A stretch of DNA of 64,000 bases. It comes from JACVRN01 sp963715565. Its GTDB lineage: Bacteria; Acidobacteriota; Blastocatellia; Pyrinomonadales; Pyrinomonadaceae. The position numbers and the translations under genes are program-made. Shown here piece by piece: positions 1-8,561 of the stretch. The notes under the pieces were generated by a model, which saw nothing but the letters and a program-made list of their open reading frames with translations, ran no database searches and was not told where the DNA came from. Where the stretch lies: assembly GCA_963715565.1 (NCBI GenBank), contig OY970256.1, positions 3,038,001 to 3,102,000 of the forward strand, written 5' to 3'. Position 1 is the stretch's first letter; each line of letters starts with the position of its first letter.

Positions 1-186
1 GCCTTTGTGATTTTAAAAGCAGGGGCCACCGCGACTGAAAAAGAGCTGCGCGAGTTCGCCCGTCATCATCTGGCCCATTTTAAAGCCCCGCACAGCATCA
101 CCTTCTTGCACGAGCTTCCGAAGACCGCCACAGGCAAAGTTCAGAAATATGTGCTGCGCGGGAGACCTGCCATCTCTAAGCAGTGA
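1..186 (+). CDS. Acyl-CoA synthetase / AMP-binding enzyme, C-terminal end (partial)
   Basis: The reading frame is open from the window edge to the TGA at 184-186, giving the last 61 residues of a protein whose start lies outside. It matches the small C-terminal domain of the ANL (acyl-CoA synthetase) superfamily: a short lid ending in P-K-T-A-T-G-K-V-Q-K, where the lysine of the PKTxxGK motif is the residue that catalyses adenylation. Such enzymes activate a carboxylic acid with ATP and usually transfer it to CoA. The substrate cannot be told from this fragment. GC content and codon use match the flanking chromosome. Confidence 0.85.
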   Translation, partial: AFVILKAGATATEKELREFARHHLAHFKAPHSITFLHELPKTATGKVQKYVLRGRPAISKQ

Positions 187-246
187 GAAGCAAACGGCTC
201 ATTTGAAGACAATCTGTAAACGCACGCCATCTTAGCAGGAGCAGCT

Positions 247-708
247 ATGTCCGTAGAGCAAAGTAAAGCAATCGTCTCGCGGTTTTATGAAGAGCTTTGG
301 AACAATCGAAATCTCAGTGTGGCGGATGAAATCATCAGCCCCGATTGCATGACACATCAGCTTCAATCCGGAGCCGCCAACGTCGGAGCGCCACGAGACC
401 CCGAAGCAGTCAAACATCACGTTAACGAATGGCTGGCGGCGTTTCCAGACTTACAATTTACTGTCGAGCAGATGATTGCGGAAGAAGACAAGGTGGTGAG
501 CCAAAGCGTGATGCGAGGAACGCATTCAGGCACATGGCTGGGGCTAGCACCTACTAACAAAGAAGTGAGCATCCGGCTGATGGTTACTCAGCGCATTTCA
601 AACGGGAAGATTGTTGAAGACTGGGTTCTGGTAGAAGCATTAGGACTCTTTCAGCAACTTGGACTGATACCGGCAACGCAGGAGATTTTAGCGAAGGCAG
701 CGAAGTAG
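247..708 (+). CDS. SnoaL-like / ester cyclase family protein
   Basis: A 153-residue protein of the SnoaL-like NTF2 fold, small alpha+beta barrels that bind hydrophobic ligands in a cone-shaped pocket. The family pattern is visible: an N-terminal helix (S-K-A-I-V-S-R-F-Y-E-E-L-W-N), then D-E-I-I-S-P-D, then a central A-F-P-D-L-Q-F-T-V strand and the G-K-I-V-E-D-W hairpin near residue 122. A purine-rich AGGAGC lies seven bases before the ATG at 247. It stands 60 bp after the preceding gene and may be co-transcribed. Many family members are only general predictions; the ligand or reaction here is unknown. Confidence 0.8.
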   Translation: MSVEQSKAIVSRFYEELWNNRNLSVADEIISPDCMTHQLQSGAANVGAPRDPEAVKHHVNEWLAAFPDLQFTVEQMIAEEDKVVSQSVMRGTHSGTWLGLAPTNKEVSIRLMVTQRISNGKIVEDWVLVEALGLFQQLGLIPATQEILAKAAK

Positions 709-860
709 CTCGCCCGCAACATGCGCCGATAGAGTGCGCCTCACAACTCATTCCACAGAGACGCCTCTCGTAGCATTCCTTTCATCATTGTCTAAATGAA
801 GGTCGAATACTGCTCCTGCCGGGGATTTAATTCGGGTATGACAAAGTTATAGACAAAAGT

Positions 861-908
861 GAAGCCCCCGCGACTCTGGGCAGGAGTCATTTGGGCAGCG
901 GGGGCTTC
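861..908. terminator. GC-rich hairpin in the 709-1011 gap
   Basis: An 11-bp perfect inverted repeat (gaagcccccgc at 861-871 and gcgggggcttc at 898-908) with a 26-base loop lies between the SnoaL-like gene and the convergent small gene at 1012-1257. No T-run follows, so it may be a factor-assisted or bidirectional terminator, or a mobile palindrome. I see no gene in the rest of 709-1011. Confidence 0.45.
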
Positions 909-1011
909 TCGGCTCCGCATGGCGGGAGGGGATTCCACACATGCGGTGCACTGACGGCCTCTCAATTTGGTAGGGGCGAGCGGCCGAACTTAATTTCGCA
1001 AAGAACTGTTT

Positions 1012-1257
1012 TTAGCCAAGGGCGCTTGCGCCTCTGCGTGATTCTATCGCACGCGGCGCGAAATTCGTTCGCGCGACAGCGGTGGTCCAGGCGCGGCGCA
1101 CAACCTTAACGCGGCTTGAGGTGCGAGCGGCCACGGGTTTCATGCGCTTTATGCGCGCGGCTATCGCTTCGACAAAGGCTCTCACTAACAGGTAAGCCGA
1201 GAGCACGCCGTAAAATCCTATAAAGGCAGCCAACAACAGGTACTGAGCTTTATTCAT
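1012..1257 (-). CDS. Small single-pass membrane protein, hypothetical
   Basis: An 81-residue ORF reading leftward. Residues 6-30 (Y-L-L-L-A-A-F-I-G-F-Y-G-V-L-S-A-Y-L-L-V) form a plausible transmembrane helix, followed by a basic tail rich in Arg. No recognised domain. The ribosome-binding site is weak (GGTGAG well upstream of the ATG) and the Arg-rich tail could be a by-product of GC-rich sequence, so the C-terminal half is doubtful. It lies 67 bp upstream of nothing on its own strand, just downstream of the response regulator at 1325-1717, and could be the last gene of that operon. Confidence 0.35.
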   Translation of the reverse strand: MNKAQYLLLAAFIGFYGVLSAYLLVRAFVEAIAARIKRMKPVAARTSSRVKVVRRAWTTAVARTNFAPRAIESRRGASALG

Positions 1258-1324
1258 GACTCACTTGGGACGCTCACCCCTTGCGGCTTTTGCCGACCGC
1301 GCGTTCCACCTCTAAATTTTCAAA

Positions 1325-1717
1325 TTAAGCTGCGTCGAGCCTGCGCTCGGGCGCGTAGCGGCGCACTGCCGCCAGAAGCTGTTCGACTTCAAAAGGTTTC
1401 TGTAGCACGGCGTCCGCGCCGTTTTCCAAACATGCTTTCGCCATCTCGCCCTGCGCGGCGGAGCTGACGATGAGCACCTTGGAATTTGGGAACCGGCCCT
1501 TGATGTATTCCAGGATACGCATGCCAACTTCGGGCGTGTCGAGCACCGGGGGCAAATGCAAGTCAAGGATCGAAACTGCTGGCTCGTAAATCGTCGCGCG
1601 GCGAACCGCCGACTGTAAATCGTTTGCGATCATCACCTCGTAATCATCACACAGCGTCCAAAAAAGCTGCTGCGTAATAGCGAGGTCGTCATCAACAATT
1701 AAAACTCTGGGCTTCAT
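1325..1717 (-). CDS. Single-domain response regulator
   Basis: A 130-residue receiver domain without an output domain. The acidic pocket is D9-D10-D11 (V-L-I-V-D-D-D), the phosphoacceptor is D52 (I-L-D-L-H-L-P-P), the switch Ser is in V-L-I-V-S-S, and the conserved Lys is in L-Q-K-P-F near residue 108. The receiver resembles that of the sigma-54 activator at 2029-3414 (shared D-L-H-L-P-P and F/Y-W-x-L-x-x-x-Y-E-V). Stand-alone receivers act in phosphorelays or bind partner proteins. A -24/-12 type promoter 70-85 bases upstream suggests control by the neighbouring activator. The partner kinase is probably the one at 3561-5549, by position. Confidence 0.88.
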   Translation of the reverse strand: MKPRVLIVDDDLAITQQLFWTLCDDYEVMIANDLQSAVRRATIYEPAVSILDLHLPPVLDTPEVGMRILEYIKGRFPNSKVLIVSSAAQGEMAKACLENGADAVLQKPFEVEQLLAAVRRYAPERRLDAA

Positions 1718-1786
1718 GTTCGTAAAACTCTGGGCTTCGGTTTGGGCTCGGGTTGCGGTTTTATTTCATTCCGCAACTATTTTCAT

Positions 1787-1802
1787 TGCAACCGTTGTAC
1801 CG
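1787..1802 (-). promoter_or_regulatory. Candidate sigma-54 (-24/-12) promoter
   Basis: On the minus strand the sequence reads cGGtacaacggttGCaa: GG and GC doublets separated by exactly ten bases, with AC after GG and TTGCA around the GC, close to the TGGCAC-N5-TTGCA consensus. Transcription would start about 12 bases further on and run into the response regulator at 1717. The match is imperfect at two positions. The presence of a sigma-54 activator gene next door supports it. Confidence 0.45.
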
Positions 1803-1908
1803 CGCTCTGTGCGACGCGCGAACGGCTCGCTTTGCTCGAAAAACAAAGAACCGGCGCGTTAGCAATTTTTTTTGCATGTGCACAACAAGCAACACGTTCG
1901 GATTTTCT

Positions 1909-1928
1909 CTGTCTACATTTGTAGACAG
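1909..1928. promoter_or_regulatory. 20-bp palindrome, candidate enhancer (activator-binding) site
   Basis: ctgtctac-attt-gtagacag is a perfect 8-bp inverted repeat with a 4-base centre. It lies about 125 bp upstream of the candidate -24/-12 promoter and just downstream of the NtrC-type activator gene. That is the usual distance for an upstream activating sequence bound by a Fis-type HTH dimer. The rest of the 1718-2028 gap shows no gene. Confidence 0.45.
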
Positions 1929-2028
1929 TTTGCAGAACGGACTTTTGCAGGATTCTTGCACGCGCGCGCGTGATGGCTCTTGAGCGGCGACTCGTGCCGT
2001 TGCTGGAAAAGCGTGTCGGGGTTTTTGT

Positions 2029-3414
2029 TCAGACTTCCGTAATCTCGAATTCGCTGATCAGTCGGTGAAGGTAGGAGCGGCTGATGCCCAGACGGCGTGC
2101 GGCGGCGACGCGGCTGCCTTCCGTGTGGAGCGCCTGCACAATCATGCGTCGCTTGAGCGCGGTCACAGCGCCGTCGAGCGTCGTTTCGTCCGCCACTTCC
2201 GCGTCCGGCAGGGTGCGCAACATTTTTTCCGGCAGGAACTCCACGCCCAGACGCGAGCCGGGCGTCAACACCACCAGTCGCTCTATCAGGTTCTCAAGCT
2301 CGCGCACGTTGCCCGGCCATTCGTATTCCTGCAAAGCTTCTAATAGTCCGGGGTCCATCTCGACAGGCGGGCGTCCGTGTTTCTCTGCGGCCTTGGCGGC
2401 AAAGTGAGCGGCCAGGAGCGGGATGTCTTCGTGACGCTCGCGCAGAGGCGGCAATGTGAGCGGCACGACGTTCAGGCGATAGAAGAGGTCGCGGCGAAAG
2501 CGGCCACTCTCCACGTCCTGCTCAAGGTCGCGGTTCGAGGCGGCGATCAATCGTATATCGACGGTGAGTGTTTTGTTGCTACCCACACGCTCAAAGGAGC
2601 GTTCCTGTAAGACGCGCAGGAGCTTGACCTGAACGGCGGGCGTCAGCTCGCTAATCTCGTCCAGAAAGAGAGTGCCTCCGTCGGCCAGCTCAAAGCGTCC
2701 CTTGCGTGCAGAGCTTGCGCCCGTGAACGAGCCCTTCTCGTGACCGAAGAGTTCCGACTCAATCAGGGTTTCCGGCAGCGCCGCGCAACTGACGGCGACA
2801 AAGGGGCGGTCAGCGCGCGGGCCTTCTTCGTGAATCGCGCGGGCAATCACTTCTTTGCCCGTGCCGTTTTCACCGAGCAGCAGAACAGTCGCGCTGGTCG
2901 CGGCTGCCGCACGCGCCTGCTTGACGGTGGCCTCAAGAACGTGGCTCGTGCCGACTAAGTGAGCGAAACCTTTATGGCTCTCAAGAGCGGAACGCAGGCG
3001 CATGATCTCCTGCTCCAGACGGCGCACGCGCGCTGCCTGATGCACGATGTGCATGACTTCATCCGCGTCAAATGGTTTCTCGAAAAAGCCGTATGCTCCG
3101 CGCCTGATGGTTTCGAGCGCGGCCTGCTTGGAAGCGCTGCCGGTGATGACGATGACGGGCACGGGCGGGCGCTGGCGTCGCGCCTCTTCGACAATGGCGA
3201 GCCCCTCGGAGATGTCGCTCAAATGCGGCGGCAGATGCAGGTCGCTCAAGACGACATCAATATTTTTATGCTGCAAGATTTCCGTGGCCTCGGCGCGCGC
3301 GCCCGCTTCGAGCACTTCGTACTCTTCGCTCAAAGCCCAGTAGAGTTGACGGCGCACGCTGGCGTCATCGTCAACTATAAGCACAGTGATTTTTTCCTGT
3401 GTGCGCTCGCTCAT
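2029..3414 (-). CDS. Sigma-54-dependent response regulator (NtrC family)
   Basis: A 461-residue three-domain regulator. Residues 1-130 are a receiver (D15-D16-D17, phosphoacceptor D58 in V-L-S-D-L-H-L-P-P). Residues ~150-380 are the AAA+ sigma-54 activation domain: Walker A G-E-N-G-T-G-K-E, the loop G-S-F-T-G-A that contacts sigma-54 (usual form GAFTGA), Walker B G-G-T-L-F-L-D-E, and the R-F-R-R-D-L-F-Y-R-L-N-V arginine-finger region. Residues ~415-461 are a Fis-type HTH (V-A-A-A-R-R-L-G-I-S-R-S-Y-L-H-R-L). The layout resembles PrsR-type regulators. It lies just downstream of the kinase on the same strand (146-bp gap), so phosphorylation by that kinase is likely. Targets probably include the promoter at 1787-1802. 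Confidence 0.93.
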   Translation of the reverse strand: MSERTQEKITVLIVDDDASVRRQLYWALSEEYEVLEAGARAEATEILQHKNIDVVLSDLHLPPHLSDISEGLAIVEEARRQRPPVPVIVITGSASKQAALETIRRGAYGFFEKPFDADEVMHIVHQAARVRRLEQEIMRLRSALESHKGFAHLVGTSHVLEATVKQARAAAATSATVLLLGENGTGKEVIARAIHEEGPRADRPFVAVSCAALPETLIESELFGHEKGSFTGASSARKGRFELADGGTLFLDEISELTPAVQVKLLRVLQERSFERVGSNKTLTVDIRLIAASNRDLEQDVESGRFRRDLFYRLNVVPLTLPPLRERHEDIPLLAAHFAAKAAEKHGRPPVEMDPGLLEALQEYEWPGNVRELENLIERLVVLTPGSRLGVEFLPEKMLRTLPDAEVADETTLDGAVTALKRRMIVQALHTEGSRVAAARRLGISRSYLHRLISEFEITEV

Positions 3415-3560
3415 AAAGCTTCAGGTCTTCACGTTCACGGCTCCGGAAGGCGCGAGACGTAAATGGGAATCGGCATCAAAGAGGAAAGAGTTGGCTTATC
3501 TTCTTTGCGTCAAGAACTGTTTGTTCTGGAAAAACTGAATGGAGACCACGGACTTTGTCG

Positions 3561-5549
3561 TCATCGTCTTGCTGATGAACGGCTCGTTTTCCCCTCTAGG
3601 TCCGTAATCTGTTTTGATGGTAGCACGACGCGGAAGCAAGTTCCAGCGCCTTTGCGTGATTCTACCTCTATCTCGCCGCCGTGCGCGCGCACGACCTCGC
3701 GGCAGGTGTAGAGACCGAGGCCGACGCCCTTTCTTTTCGTCGTGGCAAAGGGGCGGAACAGGTGGTTTCGTTTAAATTCTTCGCTCATCCCCGCGCCTGT
3801 GTCCCTGACGCTGAAGAAGACTTTCTCGCCCTCTACAGGCCCGGCTTCCACCGTCAGTGTTCCCTGCTCCGCGCCCATTGCTTCGAGCCCGTTGAGGACC
3901 AGATTCTCCACGACCTTTTCCATGCGCTCGGCGTCCACGCTCGCGATGAGAGATTCGGGCAGGCGCGTCTCTATTTGATGATGAGTCCCGTACGGGCCTG
4001 CGGCATCGATCACGCGCCGGATAATGGGGATGAGATCGGTCGGGCGCGGTCGCCCGTGTTCGCCGCTCATGCTGCGCACGGGCTCGCTCAGTTTCGAGAC
4101 CAGCCTGCGCAGTTTGTCCGTGGCTTCGGTCAGCGAGCGCATCGCGTCGGCGCGAAACTCCTCGCGGTGAAACTGGTGCTCCATGTTTCTGACGAGCAAA
4201 GAGAGCGAGGCGATGGCGTTCTTCAAGTCGTGCGTGAGCATGGCCGAGAGCCTGAGGAAGGATTCGAACTGCCTGCTTTCGGCTTCGCGCCCAATCTGCT
4301 CGCGCAGGCGGTCGGTCATGCGGTTAAAGCTTTCGGCCAGGAGATGCGTCTCGTCGCTTGAGCGTACATCTATGCGTTGGTCCAGGTTGCCTGCGGCGAT
4401 GGCGACCGCCCCTTCCGTGACGCGCTCAATCGAGCGCGTCGTGCGCCTGACGACCATCGTCAACACGAGCGCCGTCGCAAGGCCAACCAGCGCGGCCAGC
4501 CCCAGGCTCATCCAACCGGCGCTCCTCAATTCTCCAACGGCAGCCGAATAGTTGCGCGCGGTCGCCAACGAAAGATCAATCGCGGCGAGACGCCTGAAGA
4601 CGGCCATCCAGTGGTCGCCCTCCGCCGTCGTGTAAAACTCAGAGCCTTGACTTTGCGCTGTCATCGCGTCGGCAACGGGCTTGAAGGCAGGCATCGCGTC
4701 GGCGACGGGCTGGAATTTGACAGCATTGTTGGTGTGGTAAACGATGCGGCCCGCGCGGTCCAGCAAGACGACCTGCACCATCGAAGGAGCGTTCGTGGCA
4801 GTAGCGCCAGCCTGCGGAGCATCGCTCGCGACATCCCTGACGTAATCACGGAAGACGCGGTCGAGGTTAAGGTCTACGACGAGCGCGCCGCGTGCGTTCT
4901 CTGTGCTCTCTCCATCGAGAAAGACGGGAACGGTGTAGCGTATCATCGCGCCATAGGATGCGGGCTCGACCTGCGAGTGCAGGGGAGTGGTCTCAGCGAT
5001 TTTCCAGACGCGCGGGTCCGGCGGCGCTAAGCCGGACAAAAAATCTGCGGTCTGAAAACGCAGGCTCGAAGGCTCCAGGACTTCCGCGTCGCGCGTCGCG
5101 GGCTCAAGACGAAAGAGCGTGCTGCCGGTCTGATCCAGACACGTGATGGCGGCGTAATACTTCTGATTGCCCAGAAAGAAAGCCTTCATCTGTGTCGCCA
5201 CTGCTTCGGGCACGGAAGCGTCCGCTGTAGCGACGGTCGCGGTGTTGGAAGCTGCGGGAGCGGTCGTGCGGTTTGCAGCGCCCTGTGCGGCCGCTTCGCT
5301 CTTTTTCGCCCCGGCGCGCACGTACTCGCGCAAAGGTTGTGAGCGCGCCAGGGCGGTGAGCTGTGTTTCGCGCTCGCGCAAAGCCGTCTCGACGTTGCGC
5401 ACGACGGTCGACGTGTTGCGCTCCACTTCCGCCCGTAGAAGCGATTCAGCCGTCCGCACGCCGTAAAAATAGTTAAAGAGATTCAGGGCAAGCATCGGCA
5501 CGAAGCCGAGGGCGAAAAAGAGCAGGAAAAGTTTGAGCCGTATGCCCAC
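3561..5549 (-). CDS. Membrane sensor histidine kinase (Cache-like / HAMP / HisKA / HATPase)
   Basis: A 662-residue kinase. Residues 4-24 form the first membrane helix; residues ~30-340 are an extracytoplasmic sensor of Cache-like appearance; a second helix (L-G-L-A-A-L-V-G-L-A-T-A-L-V-L-T-M-V-V) leads into a HAMP linker. The phosphoacceptor is H440 in M-L-T-H-D-L-K-N-A-I-A-S-L. The ATPase domain has the N box (E-N-L-V-L-N-G-L-E-A), G1 D-T-G-A-G-M near 583 and G2 G-V-G-L-G-L near 608. The H-D-L-K-N histidine box is like that of PrsK kinases, although the sensor differs. It is probably the first gene of a minus-strand set with the regulators at 2029-3414 and 1325-1717. The signal is unknown. 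Confidence 0.92.
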   Translation of the reverse strand: MGIRLKLFLLFFALGFVPMLALNLFNYFYGVRTAESLLRAEVERNTSTVVRNVETALRERETQLTALARSQPLREYVRAGAKKSEAAAQGAANRTTAPAASNTATVATADASVPEAVATQMKAFFLGNQKYYAAITCLDQTGSTLFRLEPATRDAEVLEPSSLRFQTADFLSGLAPPDPRVWKIAETTPLHSQVEPASYGAMIRYTVPVFLDGESTENARGALVVDLNLDRVFRDYVRDVASDAPQAGATATNAPSMVQVVLLDRAGRIVYHTNNAVKFQPVADAMPAFKPVADAMTAQSQGSEFYTTAEGDHWMAVFRRLAAIDLSLATARNYSAAVGELRSAGWMSLGLAALVGLATALVLTMVVRRTTRSIERVTEGAVAIAAGNLDQRIDVRSSDETHLLAESFNRMTDRLREQIGREAESRQFESFLRLSAMLTHDLKNAIASLSLLVRNMEHQFHREEFRADAMRSLTEATDKLRRLVSKLSEPVRSMSGEHGRPRPTDLIPIIRRVIDAAGPYGTHHQIETRLPESLIASVDAERMEKVVENLVLNGLEAMGAEQGTLTVEAGPVEGEKVFFSVRDTGAGMSEEFKRNHLFRPFATTKRKGVGLGLYTCREVVRAHGGEIEVESRKGAGTCFRVVLPSKQITDLEGKTSRSSARR

Positions 5550-5721
5550 AGGTTGGATGAGCCGTGCCGTTGAAGATAATTGTGAACAACGCGCAAAGGA
5601 AAGAGAGCGCGCATGAAGCGCCGCGTGGCGGGCGGCCAGACAAATAAGCCTCTCAAATGGCTATACGAGGAATCTGTAAAGACAAAGGGATGCTAACGCG
5701 GTGCGTGCCGGGGTGTCAAAA

Positions 5722-6585
5722 TTATTCAGACACGGGCGCGCGTCCCCATTCGCGTAGGAGCGGCGCGAGCGCCTCTATAACGAGATGGTGCGCTGCGCCG
5801 TTGGTGGCGACAAGGCCGTTATGATTCTGCACGTCGGGCACATTGTAGCGAAGCGGCGCGCCGAACAAATCCGTAATGCGGCCTCCGGCTTCGGTCAGAA
5901 TTATTTCCGGCGCGCACGTGTCCCACTGCTTGGTGCGCGGGCTGAGATGTATGTAGAGGTCGCACTGCTGTTCGATGATGAGACCAATCTTGATGCCGAC
6001 GGAGCCGCGCCTGACTTCATCTTTAATACGCAGCTTTTTAACCACGCGGTCCAGTCGCGGGCTCCTGTGCGTGCGGCTCGCCGCCAGCCGCATCTTTGCT
6101 ACATCGCTGGTGCCGGAGACGCGCACGCGCTCGGGCTCGAACCCATGCCGGTGAACCCACGCGCCCGAGCCTTCGACAGCCCAGTAAAGAAGATCCGAGA
6201 GAGGTTGAAAGACCACGCCGAGGCGGCTGCGCCCTTCGACTGCGAGACCAATCTGAACGGCGAAATCGCCGTCGCGCGCGATAAAGCCGGTCGTCCCGTC
6301 CATGGGGTCAATCATCCACACGCGATTTTTTTCGAGCCGCCGGTCCGTGTCCACGGACTCTTCCGCGAGCACGCCGTCTTCAGGGAAAGCGCGGCGCAAG
6401 CCCTCTACGATTAACTCATTCGCAGCGCGGTCGGCGGCCGTCACAGGCTCGAAATGCACTTCGTCAACATCCATCTTGCGCTCGACGCGCACCGGGCGGT
6501 CGTAATAATCAAGGATGGCCGCGCCCGCCTCACGCGCCAGATTGATCGCCACTTCCAACTCCCGCATGTACCCGTTTGCTTCCAT
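5722..6585 (-). CDS. Inositol monophosphatase / CysQ family phosphatase
   Basis: A 287-residue Mg-dependent phosphatase. It has E-E-S-V-D (metal-binding Glu), W-M-I-D-P-M-D-G-T-T-G-F (the DPxDGT motif that binds two metals) and W-D-T-C-A-P-E-I-I (the WDxAP motif near the C terminus). This superfamily removes phosphate from inositol monophosphate, 3'-phosphoadenosine 5'-phosphate or sugar phosphates. The length and overall pattern suit the CysQ/BPNT-like branch, but the substrate is not fixed by sequence alone. An in-frame TTG at 6606 would add seven residues; I prefer the ATG at 6585 because the region before it belongs to the repeat hairpin at 6591-6690. Confidence 0.88.
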   Translation of the reverse strand: MEANGYMRELEVAINLAREAGAAILDYYDRPVRVERKMDVDEVHFEPVTAADRAANELIVEGLRRAFPEDGVLAEESVDTDRRLEKNRVWMIDPMDGTTGFIARDGDFAVQIGLAVEGRSRLGVVFQPLSDLLYWAVEGSGAWVHRHGFEPERVRVSGTSDVAKMRLAASRTHRSPRLDRVVKKLRIKDEVRRGSVGIKIGLIIEQQCDLYIHLSPRTKQWDTCAPEIILTEAGGRITDLFGAPLRYNVPDVQNHNGLVATNGAAHHLVIEALAPLLREWGRAPVSE

Positions 6586-6590
6586 GATAA

Positions 6591-6690
6591 AAGTCCCAGG
6601 TCTCAACTAAGTCCCAAGTCCAAAGTCCAAAGTCCCAAGTCAAAAACAGTTCTTCGACTTTAGACTTGGGACTTGGGACTTGGGACTTCC
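6591..6690. repeat. Intergenic hairpin of aagtccc-type short repeats
   Basis: Iterations of cccaagt/ccaaagt on one arm (about 6592-6640) are answered by their complement (acttggg x3, about 6663-6687), so the RNA would fold into a long imperfect hairpin. It lies between two minus-strand genes and forms the last codons of the decarboxylase (S-P-K-S-Q-V). Same architecture as at least eight other hairpins in the flanks. Confidence 0.8.
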
Positions 6691-8207
6691 CCTCGCGCTG
6701 CGTCGCGTATGATGTCGAGCGTTCGGTCTACGTCGGCGCGCGTGGTGCGAAAGTTTGTGATGCAGGCGCGCAGGGCGAAGCGCCCGCCGAGCGTCGCGTT
6801 GGAGATATAGGCACGCCCCCCGCGCTGAACCGTGTGCATGATGCGCGCGTTGAGTGCGTCAAGCTCGCTTTCAAGATGCGCGCTCTCCTTTTCGCTCGCC
6901 TCGCGCTCGAACTGTGCGCGCCACGCGGGCGGCATGTAGCGGAAACAACAGATGCTCAGCTCGACGGGCGCAAGCAGCTCGAAATCCCCGGAGGCGCGCA
7001 CCTGCTCGGCCCAGTACTCTGCGAGCGCGTTGTCTTCCGCGATGGCAGCGGCCAGACGGCGCGTGCCGTAATAGCGCAGCATCATCCAGATTTTGAGCGC
7101 GCGCGCACGACGCGACAACTCGACACCGTAATCCCAGAAGGCGAAGGCTTCACGCTCCTCTTCCTCGTGCACCTTGATGTAATCGGCTTCGTGCGGCGAG
7201 AAGGCCGCGCGCGCTTGTGCGGCGTCACGAAAAAGAAGACAGCCGCAATCAAGCGGCGCATAGAGCCACTTGTGCGCGTCGAGCGAAAGTGAATCCGCGC
7301 TCGCCAGTCCATCAAAGAGCGGGCGCTTTCTTTCATCCATCGCGCCGAAAGCGCCGTAAGCTCCGTCTATGTGAAACCACAGATTATTTTCTCGTGCGAC
7401 TTCGGCGATGTCCGCCAGCGGGTCCATCGCGCCCGTCGCCACTGTGCCTGCGCTCGCCACCACGCAGAAGGGCTTTAGCCCTCGATTCGCGTCCCGCTCA
7501 ATCGCTTCGCGAAGCGCGCGCACGTCCAGACGGAACGCCGCGTCCGAAGCAACGATGCGTACCTGATTACGACCGAGCCCCATGATGTCCGCCGCTTTCG
7601 GAATCGAAAGATGCACTTGATCCGAAGCGTAAAGAATCATCGGAGCATCACTGTTCCACAAACCCTCGCGCGCGATGTCGCGGCCTGCGCGCGAGCGATG
7701 CGCGATGACTAGTGCCGTGAGATTTGCCATCGAGCCGCCGCTCGTCAAGAGCCCTTGCGCTGCATCTCCAAAGCCTACCAACCGGCTCAGCCAGCCGACG
7801 ACTGTTCTCTCAACTTCCGTTGCTGCGGGGGCAGAGCGCCACGCCGTGACGTTTGAATTCAGCGCTGAAGTGAAGAGGTCCGCGTAAGCGCCGACGGGTG
7901 TGGAGGGCGATGCGACATAGCCGAAAAAGCGCGGGTGGCCGTTATGACGGCTGGCATCGATGAGCGTGCGACAATCCGCTACAATCTCCTGCACGCTCAA
8001 GCCTTCTTCCGGCAGGGGCGCATCACGGAAACGACCGAGCGCGTCCGTGTGTTCTCTATCGGGGAAGACCGGATAATCGGAAACGCTGCGAAAATATTCC
8101 TCGACCACTTCGGTCATACTTGCAGACAGGGAGCGCAGTTGCGCGTCGTCCATGTCTAGCGACGAAGGGCGCGTCTCTTTGTCTTCGCTGATTCTACGGC
8201 TGCTCAT
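6660..8207 (-). CDS. PLP-dependent amino acid decarboxylase (group II, aromatic-L-amino-acid type)
   Basis: About 515 residues of the group II pyridoxal-phosphate decarboxylase family (DOPA/tyrosine/tryptophan, glutamate). The PLP lysine is in S-L-D-A-H-K-W-L, with the upstream H-I-D-G-A-Y-G that clamps the cofactor and the A-S-A-G-T-V-A-T-G segment. The N-terminal F-F-G-Y-V-A-S-P motif is typical of the aromatic decarboxylase branch. It removes CO2 from an amino acid to give an amine; the exact substrate is not decided here. I start it at the ATG at 8207, which overlaps the stop of the cupin gene (ATGA), so the two are translationally coupled. The longer frame runs through the cupin gene and is an artefact. 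The C terminus runs into the repeat at 6591-6690. Confidence 0.9.
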   Translation of the reverse strand: MSSRRISEDKETRPSSLDMDDAQLRSLSASMTEVVEEYFRSVSDYPVFPDREHTDALGRFRDAPLPEEGLSVQEIVADCRTLIDASRHNGHPRFFGYVASPSTPVGAYADLFTSALNSNVTAWRSAPAATEVERTVVGWLSRLVGFGDAAQGLLTSGGSMANLTALVIAHRSRAGRDIAREGLWNSDAPMILYASDQVHLSIPKAADIMGLGRNQVRIVASDAAFRLDVRALREAIERDANRGLKPFCVVASAGTVATGAMDPLADIAEVARENNLWFHIDGAYGAFGAMDERKRPLFDGLASADSLSLDAHKWLYAPLDCGCLLFRDAAQARAAFSPHEADYIKVHEEEEREAFAFWDYGVELSRRARALKIWMMLRYYGTRRLAAAIAEDNALAEYWAEQVRASGDFELLAPVELSICCFRYMPPAWRAQFEREASEKESAHLESELDALNARIMHTVQRGGRAYISNATLGGRFALRACITNFRTTRADVDRTLDIIRDAARGEVPSPKSQV

Positions 8208-8527
8208 TTTAGTCCGGGCGCAATCGAGACCAGGAGCGAAAGCCTTTCGCTGCCCGTGTTCCTGACGCCGTGCATGATGCCTGCGGGTGCAATCACAATC
8301 GCGCCCGGTTCGGTCTCGCACACTTCATCTCCGACCGTAAAGCGGCCACGGCCTTCGAGCACGAAGTAGAACTTGTCCGCGCCTTCATGAGCATGCGCGG
8401 CCTGTTCCTGTCCAGCCTCAAGGCAGTTCATGCCAACCATGCAATGCTCGCCCTGCCAGAGCGTGGTTTTGTAAAACTTCTCTTTCTGTGCACCCACGTG
8501 CTCGCGCCAATCGTAAAAACAGTTCAT
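8204..8527 (-). CDS. Cupin-domain protein
   Basis: A 107-residue single cupin barrel. Metal-binding motif 1 is seen as H-A-H-E-G-A-D-K-F-Y-F-V-L-E-G-R-G, motif 2 as P-G-A-I-V-I-A-P-A-G-I-M-H-G-V-R-N. Such small cupins bind a metal and act as dioxygenases, isomerases or ligand sensors. I start at the ATG at 8527, which has GAAGGAG upstream; the earlier in-frame ATG at 8590 only adds residues coded by the GTGACAA hairpin. Its stop overlaps the start of the decarboxylase, so it probably works with that enzyme's substrate or product. Confidence 0.82.
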   Translation of the reverse strand: MNCFYDWREHVGAQKEKFYKTTLWQGEHCMVGMNCLEAGQEQAAHAHEGADKFYFVLEGRGRFTVGDEVCETEPGAIVIAPAGIMHGVRNTGSERLSLLVSIAPGLK

Positions 8528-8561
8528 CAAAGCTCTGGCTCCTTCATCTCTTACAGCGTCG

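Noticed and set aside
891..1109. 72-residue plus-strand ORF
   Set aside because: Begins inside the hairpin arm, no ribosome-binding site and no recognisable motif.
3681..4361. 226-residue plus-strand ORF
   Set aside because: Antisense to the kinase catalytic domain, whose motifs are clear; it is a GC-rich shadow.
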